DNA of 64,000 nucleotides. Origin: an uncultured Atopobium sp. (GTDB lineage: Bacteria > Actinomycetota > Coriobacteriia > Coriobacteriales > Atopobiaceae). This document shows, piece by piece, positions 16,033 to 24,794 of the stretch. The translations under genes were made by a program, and so were the position numbers. Below the pieces are notes generated by a model, which saw only the letters and a program-made list of their open reading frames with translations, had not been told where the DNA came from and ran no database searches. Within the stretch, counting starts at the first letter, position 1. Every line of letters starts with the position of its first letter. The stretch is taken from NCBI GenBank assembly GCA_916715765.1, contig CAKAPG010000001.1, positions 112,966-176,965 of the forward strand, written 5' to 3'.

Positions 16033-17525
16033 GCCAAGCAACCATCTGCGTTCACACGGCAACTTTAAGAGGGATTGAGGCAATTCCTGTAGATGTTGAA
16101 GTGGGTATTTCAGGTGGCATACCTGGAATTACTATCGTGGGCATGCCCGACAGCTCCATTATGGAATCTCGCTCTCGTGTACGCTGCTCACTAAAAGCTT
16201 CTGGATTTACCATTCCTCGATTGCTGGTAACAATCAATCTGACACCTGCGGATATAAAGAAGACGGGCACGGGCTTTGATCTGCCTATAGCCGTTGCTAT
16301 TCTCGCAGCTACCGGACAGATTCCTCAAGAGATTGTGCACAACAGGCTGTTTGTTGGAGAGCTTTCATTAAACGGCAAGATTTCTTCAGTTAGAGGTATG
16401 GCAGCGTATGCAATGCTTGCTAAGAAACTGGAAATGAAACTAATCTCCTCTTCAGATTGCAATTTGTTTGGTTCTGACTGGAGTCACGTCATAGGAATTC
16501 AATCATTGCTCAACCTGAGCTTAAGAGATCAATCATTCTGTAAGCCATTGGTTCAGCGTAAGCATGCTGTTGAAACAGCAATGCTCAGCGAGAATTTAGA
16601 CTTTGAAGAGGTGATTGACCAGGAATTAGTCAAGCGAGCTGTCGTAATCGCAGCCACAGGAAACCTGGGGATGCTCATGATTGGCCCGCCAGGTGCAGGT
16701 AAAACAATGCTTGCTAAAAGAATTCCAACTATCCTGCCAGAACTCTCTAAAGAAGAACGCGATGAAGTATTGCTCATACATTCTGTAGCGGGGTGTGAAA
16801 CAGATTCTATTCAAGCAGGTGTACGCCCCTTTAGGTCTCCTCATCATTCAGCTTCTGTTGCAGGCATGATTGGAGGTGGCAGACCTGTCATCCCTGGCGA
16901 AATTTCTCTTGCCCATAAAGGCGTGCTCTTTTTAGATGAGCTGCCCGAGTTTGCTTCTAATACGTTGCAGGTTTTACGTCAGCCAATCGAAGATGGATAT
17001 GTACGTCTTGCGCGAGTGGATGGCATCTATAAGTTTCCTTCTCAGTTCCAGCTCATCGCTGCAGCTAATCCCTGTCCCTGCGGATACTTTGGAGATAAAA
17101 CTCACACCTGTAAGTGCTCTCCAGGAAAGATTTCTACGTATCAATCAAAAATTGGAGGTCCTTTAATGGATCGAATAGATATTGTGTGTGATGTAGCTCG
17201 ACCTTCTTCTGATCGAGTAATTCAAGGTGAGCTAGGACTCACGTCAGCAGGTATGCGCTCACTTGTTGTTTCTGGCAGAGACTTTGCTTCTTGGCGAGAA
17301 ACCCGTGGAGTAGAAAGCTCTTCTCGCCAAAAGTATGTGGAGAGTTTTGATGAATCAGCGTTGCAACTATTGCATAGATTTGCTCGAGGACTTCATTTAG
17401 GAGGTAGGGCAATAACGCGTACTTGCAGAGTTGCGCGGACTATCGCAGATATTGCTCATCATGAAAAAGTGACAAAAGACGATGTATCTGAGGCAGTTGC
17501 CTATAGGTCTCGTTCTTTGGAGTAG
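16029..17525 (+). CDS. comM: ComM/YifB family AAA+ ATPase
   Basis: ComM is a hexameric helicase that promotes branch migration during natural transformation in species where it has been studied. The N-terminal Lon-like domain (VGISGGIPGITIVGMPDS, PADIKKTGTGFDLPIAVAIL) is followed by the Mg-chelatase-like AAA module. That module has Walker A GPPGAGKTMLAK near residue 219, Walker B GVLFLDELPEF near 300, and a Cys-rich CPCGYFGDKTHTCKC segment. The 498 residues are full length. It overlaps yraN and lies 2 bases before dprA. Two octamer copies form a 10-bp inverted repeat inside the gene at 17291-17330. Confidence 0.92.
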   Translation: MSQATICVHTATLRGIEAIPVDVEVGISGGIPGITIVGMPDSSIMESRSRVRCSLKASGFTIPRLLVTINLTPADIKKTGTGFDLPIAVAILAATGQIPQEIVHNRLFVGELSLNGKISSVRGMAAYAMLAKKLEMKLISSSDCNLFGSDWSHVIGIQSLLNLSLRDQSFCKPLVQRKHAVETAMLSENLDFEEVIDQELVKRAVVIAATGNLGMLMIGPPGAGKTMLAKRIPTILPELSKEERDEVLLIHSVAGCETDSIQAGVRPFRSPHHSASVAGMIGGGRPVIPGEISLAHKGVLFLDELPEFASNTLQVLRQPIEDGYVRLARVDGIYKFPSQFQLIAAANPCPCGYFGDKTHTCKCSPGKISTYQSKIGGPLMDRIDIVCDVARPSSDRVIQGELGLTSAGMRSLVVSGRDFASWRETRGVESSSRQKYVESFDESALQLLHRFARGLHLGGRAITRTCRVARTIADIAHHEKVTKDDVSEAVAYRSRSLE

Positions 17526-17527
17526 CA

Positions 17528-18403
17528 ATGCAGAGATGGGAGATTTCATCAGAAGATGAGGACTATCCAAAAGAATTGCTACTGCTCAACCATCCTCCCG
17601 AAGTGATATACGGAATGGGAGATAGAGGGGTTTTGCAAGCACCTTGTATGTCGGTAATTGGGGCTCGTAGAGCCACTCCATACGGCATGGCAATTGCAGA
17701 AATAGCTGGCAGATGCGCCGCGGATAACAATATTGTGGTGGTATCTGGCGGAGCTCTTGGCTGCGATTATATGGCGGGTATGGCTTCTCTTAATGCTGGT
17801 GGAAAGACTGTTGTAGTGGCAGGCTGTGGTGCAGACGTGACATATCCAACTACCTCTTCAGATCTTTTTGAAGCAGCGCGAGAAGGAAGGGGAGCGGTTA
17901 TATCTTTAGATAGGTGGGGGACACCGCCGAGGCGCTATGCATTTCCCAGGAGAAATGCAGTAATTGCAGCATTAGGCAAAGTACTTCTGGTAACGGAAGC
18001 GGGACTTTGCTCGGGCACCATGAGCACTGCCGAATTTGCTAACTCACTTGGTAAAACTATTTATGCAATACCTGGATCTATCTTTTCTCCAGCTTCTGCT
18101 GGCACTAATAGACTAATTGCTGAAGGTGCTCAAATTATTCCTGACGAGACATCTTTGGGCCTTGCAATTTCTTTAGATTTTGATTGTTTGGTTCAAGAAC
18201 AAATGAAGCATGATAAGAAGTTAACACCGCTTTTATCTGCTCTTATAGCTTCTCCTTCAAGACCAGAAGAGCTTGCATGGAGGTTGTCAGAAAACGTTCT
18301 TACTGTGCTTAATTCTCTAACTGATTATGAAGCTCGTGGAATGGTAAAAAGATTACCGGATGGAAGGTATACTCCTTCTAAAGACTTTTATTTGGACTCG
18401 TAG
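17528..18403 (+). CDS. dprA: DNA-processing protein DprA, divergent
   Basis: DprA binds incoming single-stranded DNA and loads RecA during transformation. The Rossmann-like core is recognisable as VIGARRATPYG, VVVAGCGADVTYP, AFPRRNAVIAALG and GTNRLIAEGAQII. Some normally conserved strings differ: SGGALGCD stands where SGxAxGID is usual, and SLDRWGTPP where SEYPPGTPP is usual. A small C-terminal winged-helix-like segment (SPSRPEELAWRLSENVLTVL) follows. Its position after comM supports the call. The topA gene often found between dprA and trmFO is absent. The length is 291 residues. Confidence 0.85.
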   Translation: MQRWEISSEDEDYPKELLLLNHPPEVIYGMGDRGVLQAPCMSVIGARRATPYGMAIAEIAGRCAADNNIVVVSGGALGCDYMAGMASLNAGGKTVVVAGCGADVTYPTTSSDLFEAAREGRGAVISLDRWGTPPRRYAFPRRNAVIAALGKVLLVTEAGLCSGTMSTAEFANSLGKTIYAIPGSIFSPASAGTNRLIAEGAQIIPDETSLGLAISLDFDCLVQEQMKHDKKLTPLLSALIASPSRPEELAWRLSENVLTVLNSLTDYEARGMVKRLPDGRYTPSKDFYLDS

Positions 18404-18420
18404 TGTGTGATAGGTGAAAA

Positions 18421-19755
18421 ATGACGCAAAAAGTTACGGTAGTAGGCGCTGGTTTAGCTGGAAGTGAATGTGCCTTACAGCTTGCTTCTCGTGGTATTTC
18501 TGTAGAGCTCATTGAGCAGCGTCCTGTTGTGTCTTCTCCAGCGCATCACACAGACATGTTTGCTGAACTGGTATGCTCCAACTCTTTGAAATCTACTAAA
18601 GAAGACTCTGCAGCTGGAATTTTAAAGTCAGAGCTTAAGAAGATGAACAGTTTTCTGCTTCGTATAGCAGAAAAAAACTCTGTTCCTGCAGGTGGCGCGC
18701 TTGCGGTAAATAGGGAAGAGTTTTCAAAAGCAGTAACTGAGCAGATTAAAAATAACCCCAACATCTCTGTGACTCATGCAGAGGTTACAGAGCTTACTGA
18801 TGAGCCAACAGTTGTCGCTGCAGGTCCTCTGTGTTCTGATAGCTTATACCAGGCCATTTCTAAGCGTGTGGGAACTGACAGAATGTCGTTTTTTGATGCA
18901 GCAGCACCAATTGTGTCTGAAGAGTCAATCGATCGCTCAATTGCATTTTCTCAATCTCGTTATGAGGATTTAGGAATTGGCGATTACCTTAATTGCCCCA
19001 TGAATAAAGAGGAATACGACACATTTGTAGAGGAGTTGCTCGCAGCTAAGCGTGTTATTGGTCACGATTTTGAGCAATCCGATTTATTCCAGGCATGTCA
19101 GCCTATCGAGGAAGTGGCAAGAACAGGACATGATTCCATTAGGTTTGGAGCGCTAAAACCTGTTGGACTTATTGATCCTAGAACAGGTAAGCGTCCCTGG
19201 GCGGCTGTTCAGCTTCGTGCAGAAAATACAGCTAAAACAGCATTTAACCTGGTAGGTTTTCAGACAAACCTTACATGGGGAGAGCAAAAACGCGTATTTA
19301 CGCTCATCCCAGGACTGGAGAATGCTGAGTTTGTCCGCTATGGCGTAATGCACAGAAACTCTTTTGTTGACTCTCCTCATGCGCTTGATAGATCATTTGG
19401 AATTCCTGGCACTTCTACTATTCTTGCAGGTCAAATTACAGGTACAGAAGGCTATGTCGAGGCGATTGCTTCAGGTTTGCTTGCAGCGCTTAACATGTAT
19501 GCTCGTCTGTTGGGTGTTGAAATGGTTAAGCTTCCCTTAACAACCTCGTTTGGCTCTCTTGTGGGATATGCAACAAATCCAAACACCAAAGATTACCAGC
19601 CTATGCATGTTAACTTTGGAATTTTTGAGCCATTGGATGAGCATGTCAAAAGAAAAGACGAGCGCCGTCAGAAGATGGCGGAGCGCGCTCATAAAGATTT
19701 TGATGAGTATCTTGCCTCTCGCCACGAACTCTTTGATAGTGTAAAGCGTGATTAA
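18421..19755 (+). CDS. trmFO: methylenetetrahydrofolate-tRNA-(uracil-5-)-methyltransferase TrmFO
   Basis: TrmFO makes m5U54 in the T-loop of tRNAs using folate and FAD. The N-terminal FAD motif VVGAGLAGSECALQLA, the ELVCSNSLKS segment and AGQITGTEGYVEA-SGLLAA near the C-terminus are diagnostic. The 444 residues match the family. It follows dprA by 17 bases and overlaps xerC by 8 bases, giving the dprA-trmFO-xerC order of Gram-positive bacteria without topA. Confidence 0.94.
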   Translation: MTQKVTVVGAGLAGSECALQLASRGISVELIEQRPVVSSPAHHTDMFAELVCSNSLKSTKEDSAAGILKSELKKMNSFLLRIAEKNSVPAGGALAVNREEFSKAVTEQIKNNPNISVTHAEVTELTDEPTVVAAGPLCSDSLYQAISKRVGTDRMSFFDAAAPIVSEESIDRSIAFSQSRYEDLGIGDYLNCPMNKEEYDTFVEELLAAKRVIGHDFEQSDLFQACQPIEEVARTGHDSIRFGALKPVGLIDPRTGKRPWAAVQLRAENTAKTAFNLVGFQTNLTWGEQKRVFTLIPGLENAEFVRYGVMHRNSFVDSPHALDRSFGIPGTSTILAGQITGTEGYVEAIASGLLAALNMYARLLGVEMVKLPLTTSFGSLVGYATNPNTKDYQPMHVNFGIFEPLDEHVKRKDERRQKMAERAHKDFDEYLASRHELFDSVKRD

Positions 19756-20674
19756 TGTGGGCATTTCTAAAGTGCAGGAAAGTCTCGTTGAACAATTTAT
19801 TGAGTATCTAAGTAAGGTCAGGAATCTTTCTGAGAATACTTTAAGGTCGTATCAAACTGATCTTTTAGCATTTGAGCAGTGGTGCAGTAGGGAAGGCGTT
19901 GAGGTAACTAAGGTTGATCACAGAAACCTTCGTTTGTATTTGGCCTACCTCAAACAAGCTCAATATTCAGCTAAAACGCTTAACAGACACTTGTCTGCAT
20001 TACGTGGTTTTTACAAGTGGATGCAGCGAGAAAAACTGATTGCAACTGATCCCGCTCTTGCACTTAGTAATCCTCGAGCGCCACGCAATCTTCCACATAC
20101 CATGACTGACTCTGATGTAAACAGGCTTTTGGAATCATGTGATACCTCAACAGCGGTAGGACTGAGAGATAGGGCATTTCTTGAGTTCTTGTATGCAACG
20201 GGTGCCCGTATTTCTGAGGTAGCAACACTCAAGCTTGAGCAGATTGATTTACAAAATGGAATAGTACGTCTCTTTGGTAAGGGTTCTAAAGAGCGAATTG
20301 TTCCGCTATATGAGTCTGCAATTGAGTGGCTTAAGAAGTACCTTAGGTCTTCTCGTCCTACGCTCTTGTTAAAAGACAAAACTGGTCGTGCACATTCAGC
20401 TCTCTTTATTTCTGTCAGAGGAAATGACATGAGCGCTGATTCTTTGCGCAAGGTTTTCTCGTCGTATTTAGTGGCTGCAGGACTAGACAGCTCACTTTCT
20501 CCACACGCAATGAGGCATACGTACGCTACGGAGCTTCTTGGTGGTGGAGCAGACTTGCGTATTGTCCAGGAACTTTTAGGCCATGAGTCACTCTCTACTA
20601 CGCAGGTGTATACGCATTTGTCAGTTGATAGGCTTAAAGAAGCGGCAAAGGCAGCTCATCCAAGATCAAAATAA
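19748..20674 (+). CDS. xerC: tyrosine recombinase XerC
   Basis: A chromosome-dimer-resolution recombinase. The N-terminal SAM-like core-binding domain (FIEYLSKVRNLSENTLRSYQ) precedes the catalytic domain with Arg154 (TGARISE), Lys178 (GKGSKER), His253-Arg256 (HAMRH), His279 (LGHESL) and Tyr288 (TQVYTHL). All residues of the active site are present. The GTG start overlaps the trmFO end. The 308 residues and the trmFO-xerC-rpsB location argue for the housekeeping XerC rather than a phage integrase. Confidence 0.9.
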   Translation: MINVGISKVQESLVEQFIEYLSKVRNLSENTLRSYQTDLLAFEQWCSREGVEVTKVDHRNLRLYLAYLKQAQYSAKTLNRHLSALRGFYKWMQREKLIATDPALALSNPRAPRNLPHTMTDSDVNRLLESCDTSTAVGLRDRAFLEFLYATGARISEVATLKLEQIDLQNGIVRLFGKGSKERIVPLYESAIEWLKKYLRSSRPTLLLKDKTGRAHSALFISVRGNDMSADSLRKVFSSYLVAAGLDSSLSPHAMRHTYATELLGGGADLRIVQELLGHESLSTTQVYTHLSVDRLKEAAKAAHPRSK

Positions 20675-20780
20675 ACCGTGCTTTGTTACTGAAGATCTTG
20701 TGCTTGAAAGTTAGATGTATTTGTGCAGTATTTGTAGAGGTTATGGTCTAAATTCTTTATAGACGTAGCCCTTGTTTTCC

Positions 20781-20946
20781 TGTTATACTTTCAAAAGTTG
20801 TGTAGAAGCACAACATGCTGTTACCAAACAGCACAAAATCGCACGTACGACTACTTGTTTGCCGTGGTGCCTAACGCTAAGCCAGGTGTTGGGTGGTTTT
20901 AACAAGGCCTGAACTCGTACGGAGGAACAACCAATGGAGGTAAAAA
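20781..20946 (+). promoter_or_regulatory. rpsB promoter and structured leader
   Basis: An extended -10, TGTTATACT, lies at 20781-20789, and its -35 is poor. The leader of about 150 bases has two clean hairpins: GTTGTG-tagaag-CACAAC (20797-20814) and TGCTGTT-acca-AACAGCA (20816-20833). A possible third stem, CCTAAC with GTTGGG, follows. It ends with CTCGTACGGAGGA, shared with the rpsP leader, shortly before rpsB. Such leaders often bind a ribosomal protein, but no ligand can be named from sequence. Confidence 0.5.
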
Positions 20947-21687
20947 ATGGCTGCAAAGATTACTATTCAGACTCTTCTGGATGCTGGTTGCCACTATGGT
21001 CACCAGACTCGTCGTTGGAACCCTAAGATGAAGCCATACATCTTTGGTGAGCGCAACGGCATTTACATTCTTGACCTTAAGCAGACCATGCTTGGCGCAG
21101 ACGCTGCTTACACTTTCCTGAAGAATGTTGCATCTAAGGGTGGCCGCGTTCTCTTCGTCGGCACCAAGAAGCAGGCTCAGGAGCCAATCGCTACTGAGGC
21201 AGCTCGTGCAAACATGCCTTACATCAACCAGCGTTGGCTTGGCGGTATGCTTACCAACTTTGTCACCATGCGTTCCCGCATTAAGCGCCTTGAGGAGCTT
21301 GAGGCAATGGTAGAGGATGGCCGTATGGCAGCTCTTCCTAAGAAGGAGCAGGCTCTTAAGAACAAGGAGCTTCTGAAGCTTCAGCTTAACCTCGGTGGCG
21401 TCCGTGATATGACTTCTCTTCCACAGGCTCTCTTTGTTGTTGACTCCAAGCGTGAGGAGAACGCAATTCGTGAGGCAAACCGTCTTCACATTCCAGTTGT
21501 CTCCCTGCTTGATACCAACTCTGATCCAGATGTTGTTGATTACGGCATTCCTGCAAATGACGATGCTATTCGTTCCATTTCTCTTATGTGCCAGCTTGCT
21601 GCAGACGCAATTCTTGCAGGTAGCGGCAAGGAGCAGATTTCTGCTGAAGAGATGGGCGCTGAGTCCGAGACCCCAGCTGCTGAGTAA
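20947..21687 (+). CDS. rpsB: 30S ribosomal protein S2
   Basis: S2 is a late-assembling 30S protein. The start ITIQTLLDAGCHYGHQTRRWNPKM and the segment INQRWLGGMLTNF are signatures. The C-terminus is acidic after about residue 228. The 246 residues are normal. The ribosome-binding site is GGAGG at 20936, within the leader's shared element. tsf follows after 55 bases, giving the usual rpsB-tsf pair. Confidence 0.97.
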   Translation: MAAKITIQTLLDAGCHYGHQTRRWNPKMKPYIFGERNGIYILDLKQTMLGADAAYTFLKNVASKGGRVLFVGTKKQAQEPIATEAARANMPYINQRWLGGMLTNFVTMRSRIKRLEELEAMVEDGRMAALPKKEQALKNKELLKLQLNLGGVRDMTSLPQALFVVDSKREENAIREANRLHIPVVSLLDTNSDPDVVDYGIPANDDAIRSISLMCQLAADAILAGSGKEQISAEEMGAESETPAAE

Positions 21688-21742
21688 CTCTTAGCAACGG
21701 GTCAAATAATTTAATTATTCAGTAGATTTTTGGGAGGAAAAC

Positions 21743-22615
21743 ATGGCAGAGATTACCGCAGCACTTGTTAAGCAGCTTCGTGATATGACCAGCTCTCCTA
21801 TGATGGAGTGCAAGAAGGCACTCGTCGAGGCTGAGGGCGATATTGAAAAGGCAGTAGACATCCTTCGTACTATGGGCGTTGCTAAGGCAGTTAAGCGTGC
21901 TGGCCGTGACACCAACGAGGGCACCATTGCCACTTTCATCAGCCCAGACGGCAAGACTGGCGCAATCCTCGAGCTCTCCTGCGAGACTGACTTTGTTGGT
22001 ACTAACCCTCAGTTCACCGGCTTTGCTGGCGATCTTGCTGCAGTTGTCGTTGAGAGCAACCCAGCTGACGTTGAGGAGCTCAAGGCTGCAAAGCTTGGCG
22101 ACGAGACTGTTGACGAGGCAATCACCGATAAGATCCACAACATCGGCGAGAACATGCGTGTTCTTCGTTTCCAGCGTGTTGAGGCTGCAAACGGCGCTCT
22201 TGCTAGCTACATTCACCTTGGTGGCAAGCTTGCTGACATTGTTACCTTTGAGTTCAACAAGCCAGAGACCGCTGAGTCTCAGGACTTCAAGAACTTTGCA
22301 CACGACGTTGCAATGCAGGTAGCTGCAGCTGCTCCAGTTGCTGCTCGCCGTGAGGATGTTCCACAGGACATCGTTGATCACGAGCTCTCCATTTACAAGG
22401 CACAGGCAGCTGAGTCCGGCAAGCCTGAGGCTATTCAGGAGAAGATGGCTTATGGTCGTCTCGAGAAGTACTACAAGGAGTACGTCCTTACTGAGCAGGC
22501 ATTTGTTAAGGACCCAGATATGACCATTTCTGAGTACGCAAAGCTGCTCTCCAAGAAGGTTGACGACGAGGTTAAGATTGTCAGCTTCGTACGTTTTGCT
22601 TTTGGTGAAGAGTAA
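21743..22615 (+). CDS. tsf: elongation factor Ts
   Basis: EF-Ts exchanges nucleotide on EF-Tu. The N-terminal UBA-like domain with VKQLRDMTSSPMMECKKAL and the core box TDFVGTNPQF are characteristic. The length is 290 residues, with an intact C-terminal dimerisation region. Strong codon bias and a GGGAGGA ribosome-binding site suggest high expression. A perfect terminator lies 22 bases after the stop. Confidence 0.96.
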   Translation: MAEITAALVKQLRDMTSSPMMECKKALVEAEGDIEKAVDILRTMGVAKAVKRAGRDTNEGTIATFISPDGKTGAILELSCETDFVGTNPQFTGFAGDLAAVVVESNPADVEELKAAKLGDETVDEAITDKIHNIGENMRVLRFQRVEAANGALASYIHLGGKLADIVTFEFNKPETAESQDFKNFAHDVAMQVAAAAPVAARREDVPQDIVDHELSIYKAQAAESGKPEAIQEKMAYGRLEKYYKEYVLTEQAFVKDPDMTISEYAKLLSKKVDDEVKIVSFVRFAFGEE

Positions 22616-22637
22616 GACTTTTTACTTCAATTATTTT

Positions 22638-22668
22638 GAGCCGGTTGTCTTCAACCGGCTCTTTTTTT
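22638..22668 (+). terminator. Rho-independent terminator of rpsB-tsf
   Basis: GAGCCGGTTG (22638-22647) pairs with CAACCGGCTC (22652-22661) across a TCTT loop and is followed by seven T. Confidence 0.95.
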
Positions 22669-22700
22669 AACGCGATTCCTGCAAAACTTACGGTGTCGTT

Positions 22701-22709
22701 TGTTAAAAT
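22701..22709 (+). promoter_or_regulatory. extended -10 promoter directly before pyrH
   Basis: TGTTAAAAT fits an extended -10 element. The pyrH ATG is only 11 bases beyond it, so the transcript would have a leader of four bases or fewer. No Shine-Dalgarno sequence is present, so translation would be leaderless. Confidence 0.45.
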
Positions 22710-22719
22710 TATTACAACT

Positions 22720-23469
22720 ATGGCAAACGGAGAGAGCGAGGAAGCTTTGTCTTCAGCTAAATACAAAAGAGTACTTTTAAAGCTTTCTGGTGAAGCATTG
22801 ATGGGTGAGCAATCCTTTGGTATTGACCCTTCAATCCCAGAAATGCTTGCTAAAGAAATTAAGCCTGTTTGGGAGTCTGGCGTTCAGGTTGCCATTGTTG
22901 TTGGTGGCGGAAACATCTTCAGAGGCGTTTCTCAGGCAGCAGCTGGTATGGATCGTGCCCAGGGAGACAACATGGGCATGCTTGCAACCGTAATTAACGC
23001 TCTCTCGCTTCAGGATTGTTTTGAGCGCAACGGCATGGACTGCCGCGTTATGAGCGCAATTTCCATGGCCCAGGTTGCAGAGCCTTATATTCGTCGTCGT
23101 GCTATTAGGCACCTTGAGAAGGGCCGTATTGTTATCTTTGCTGCAGGTACTGGTAACCCTTACTTCACCACTGATACTGCTGCAGCTCTTCGCGCCTGCG
23201 AGATTGGCGCAGAGGCTCTGATGAAGGCAACAAAGGTAGATGGCATTTACGACTGTGACCCTGTTACTCATGCAGATGCAGTTAAGTATGACACCGTCAC
23301 TTACAAAGACGTTCTCGCCAAAGAACTTAAGGTTATGGACGCTGCAGCAATTGCGCTGTGCAAAGACAATAAGATGCCAATTCTTGTATTTGACATGCAG
23401 TCTGAAGGCGTTTTCATGAAGGCAATTTCCGGAGAAGAAGTCGGTACTACTGTCGTTGAGGAGGACTAA
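22720..23469 (+). CDS. pyrH: UMP kinase
   Basis: UMP kinase phosphorylates UMP to UDP at the head of pyrimidine nucleotide supply. The amino-acid-kinase fold is recognised by RVLLKLSGEALMGEQSFGID, VVGGGNIFRG and TGNPYFTTDTAA. The ATG at 22720 gives 249 residues. A later start would remove the conserved LKLSGEAL strand, and the open frame upstream runs through the tsf terminator. The start has no ribosome-binding site and lies just after a -10-like element. frr overlaps its stop (TAATG). Confidence 0.93.
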   Translation: MANGESEEALSSAKYKRVLLKLSGEALMGEQSFGIDPSIPEMLAKEIKPVWESGVQVAIVVGGGNIFRGVSQAAAGMDRAQGDNMGMLATVINALSLQDCFERNGMDCRVMSAISMAQVAEPYIRRRAIRHLEKGRIVIFAAGTGNPYFTTDTAAALRACEIGAEALMKATKVDGIYDCDPVTHADAVKYDTVTYKDVLAKELKVMDAAAIALCKDNKMPILVFDMQSEGVFMKAISGEEVGTTVVEED

Positions 23470-24014
23470 TGAGCGTTCATTCTGATAAAGCTAAGCAGTC
23501 TATGGAGAAGTGCATCGAGGCACTTAAGAATAACTTTGGTCGTGTTCGTACTGGTCGCGCAAATCCACATGCGCTTGATCACATCAAGGTAGACTACTAT
23601 GGTCAGCCAACCCCAATTTCTCAGCTTGCAGCTATCAAGGTTCCTGAGGCATCTATGCTGCTTGTTGAGCCATGGGATAAGACCGCTCTAAAGAGCATCG
23701 AGAAGGCCATTGAGACTTCTGACCTTGGCATTACTCCATCCAATGATGGCTCCGCTATCAGGCTTCCTTTCCCAATGCCAACTGAGGAGCGCCGCCGTGA
23801 GCTTGCTAAAGAGTGCTCTCAGATTGCTGAGGAGGCTCGCGTAGCTGTTCGTAACGTTCGTCGTGACGTTAACGGCAAGATTGAGCGCGATGAGGAGCTC
23901 TCTGAGGACGATCAGAAGCGCGAGAAGAACGGTATTCAGAAGCTGACCGATACCTATATTGTACAGATTGAGTCTCTTCTTAAGACCAAGACTTCAGAAA
24001 TCATGGAGATTTAA
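23469..24014 (+). CDS. frr: ribosome recycling factor
   Basis: RRF splits post-termination ribosomes with EF-G. The three-helix bundle is marked by GRVRTGRANPHALDHIKVDYYG, IRLPFPMPTEERRRELAKE and RNVRRDVNGKIE. The 181 residues are typical. It overlaps the pyrH stop codon by one base, and uppS starts directly after its stop. Confidence 0.96.
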   Translation: MSVHSDKAKQSMEKCIEALKNNFGRVRTGRANPHALDHIKVDYYGQPTPISQLAAIKVPEASMLLVEPWDKTALKSIEKAIETSDLGITPSNDGSAIRLPFPMPTEERRRELAKECSQIAEEARVAVRNVRRDVNGKIERDEELSEDDQKREKNGIQKLTDTYIVQIESLLKTKTSEIMEI

Positions 24015-24794
24015 GTGCAGTTTGATACAGACAAACTCGTCCAGTATTTCTCTGACGCACCAGAAGATATCAGTCTTTCTGATATCAATTTAGAAACTAT
24101 TCCGTCTCACGTTTCCATCATTATGGATGGAAACGGCAGATGGGCTACAGCTCGCGGACTTGATAGAGCCGAAGGTCATAAGGCTGGTGTTCTTTCTTTG
24201 CGTGAGGCTGTTACTACAAGTGTGCGCCTTGGATTGGACATTCTGTCGGTTTATGCGTTCTCTACAGAAAACTGGAAACGCCCTCAGCGTGAGGTTGACT
24301 TGCTTATGCGTCTGTTTGCAGAGACGCTGCTCAAAGAGCTTCCGCTGTTCCATCAAGAAAACGTAAAGCTGCGGTTCTTTGGTGATCTTGAGGCTTTGCC
24401 AGAGAAGACCCGCAAAACCTTCCAGCGCGGACTTGATGAGACCGCACAAAACACTGGTATGACGTTTGCACTTGCGGTTAATTATGGCTCCCGCGCGGAG
24501 CTGACCAGGGCAGCTGTTCTTCTCGCCAACCAAATTGCTGAAGGTAGCGTGTCTGCTGATTCGGTGACTCCAGCAGACCTTGAGAAGAACCTCTATACAG
24601 CAGGACTTCCTGATCCAGACCTTTTGATTCGCACGTCAGGAGAGCTAAGACTTTCTAACTATTTGCTCTGGCAGTTGGCTTACTCGGAGCTGTATGTTAC
24701 GCAAACTTACTGGCCTGACTTCTCTAAGTGGGATTTTTTGCGCGCCATTAAGGACTATCAGAGTCGCGAGAGGCGATTCGGAGGAGTGAAATAG
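24015..24794 (+). CDS. uppS: isoprenyl (undecaprenyl) diphosphate synthase
   Basis: This cis-prenyltransferase makes the C55 lipid carrier for cell-wall synthesis. The motif HVSIIMDGNGRWATARGLDRAEGHKAG holds the catalytic Asp and the substrate-binding residues. YAFSTENWKRP and LIRTSGELRLSNYLLWQ are the other family blocks. It starts with GTG with no gap after frr. The N-terminal 30 residues before the first motif are an extension. The length is 259 residues. Confidence 0.94.
   Translation: MQFDTDKLVQYFSDAPEDISLSDINLETIPSHVSIIMDGNGRWATARGLDRAEGHKAGVLSLREAVTTSVRLGLDILSVYAFSTENWKRPQREVDLLMRLFAETLLKELPLFHQENVKLRFFGDLEALPEKTRKTFQRGLDETAQNTGMTFALAVNYGSRAELTRAAVLLANQIAEGSVSADSVTPADLEKNLYTAGLPDPDLLIRTSGELRLSNYLLWQLAYSELYVTQTYWPDFSKWDFLRAIKDYQSRERRFGGVK

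Noticed and set aside
19748..20674. Phage or island integrase
   Set aside because: The gene is in the conserved trmFO-xerC-rpsB setting, has no att-like repeats or phage genes around it, and matches housekeeping XerC in size.
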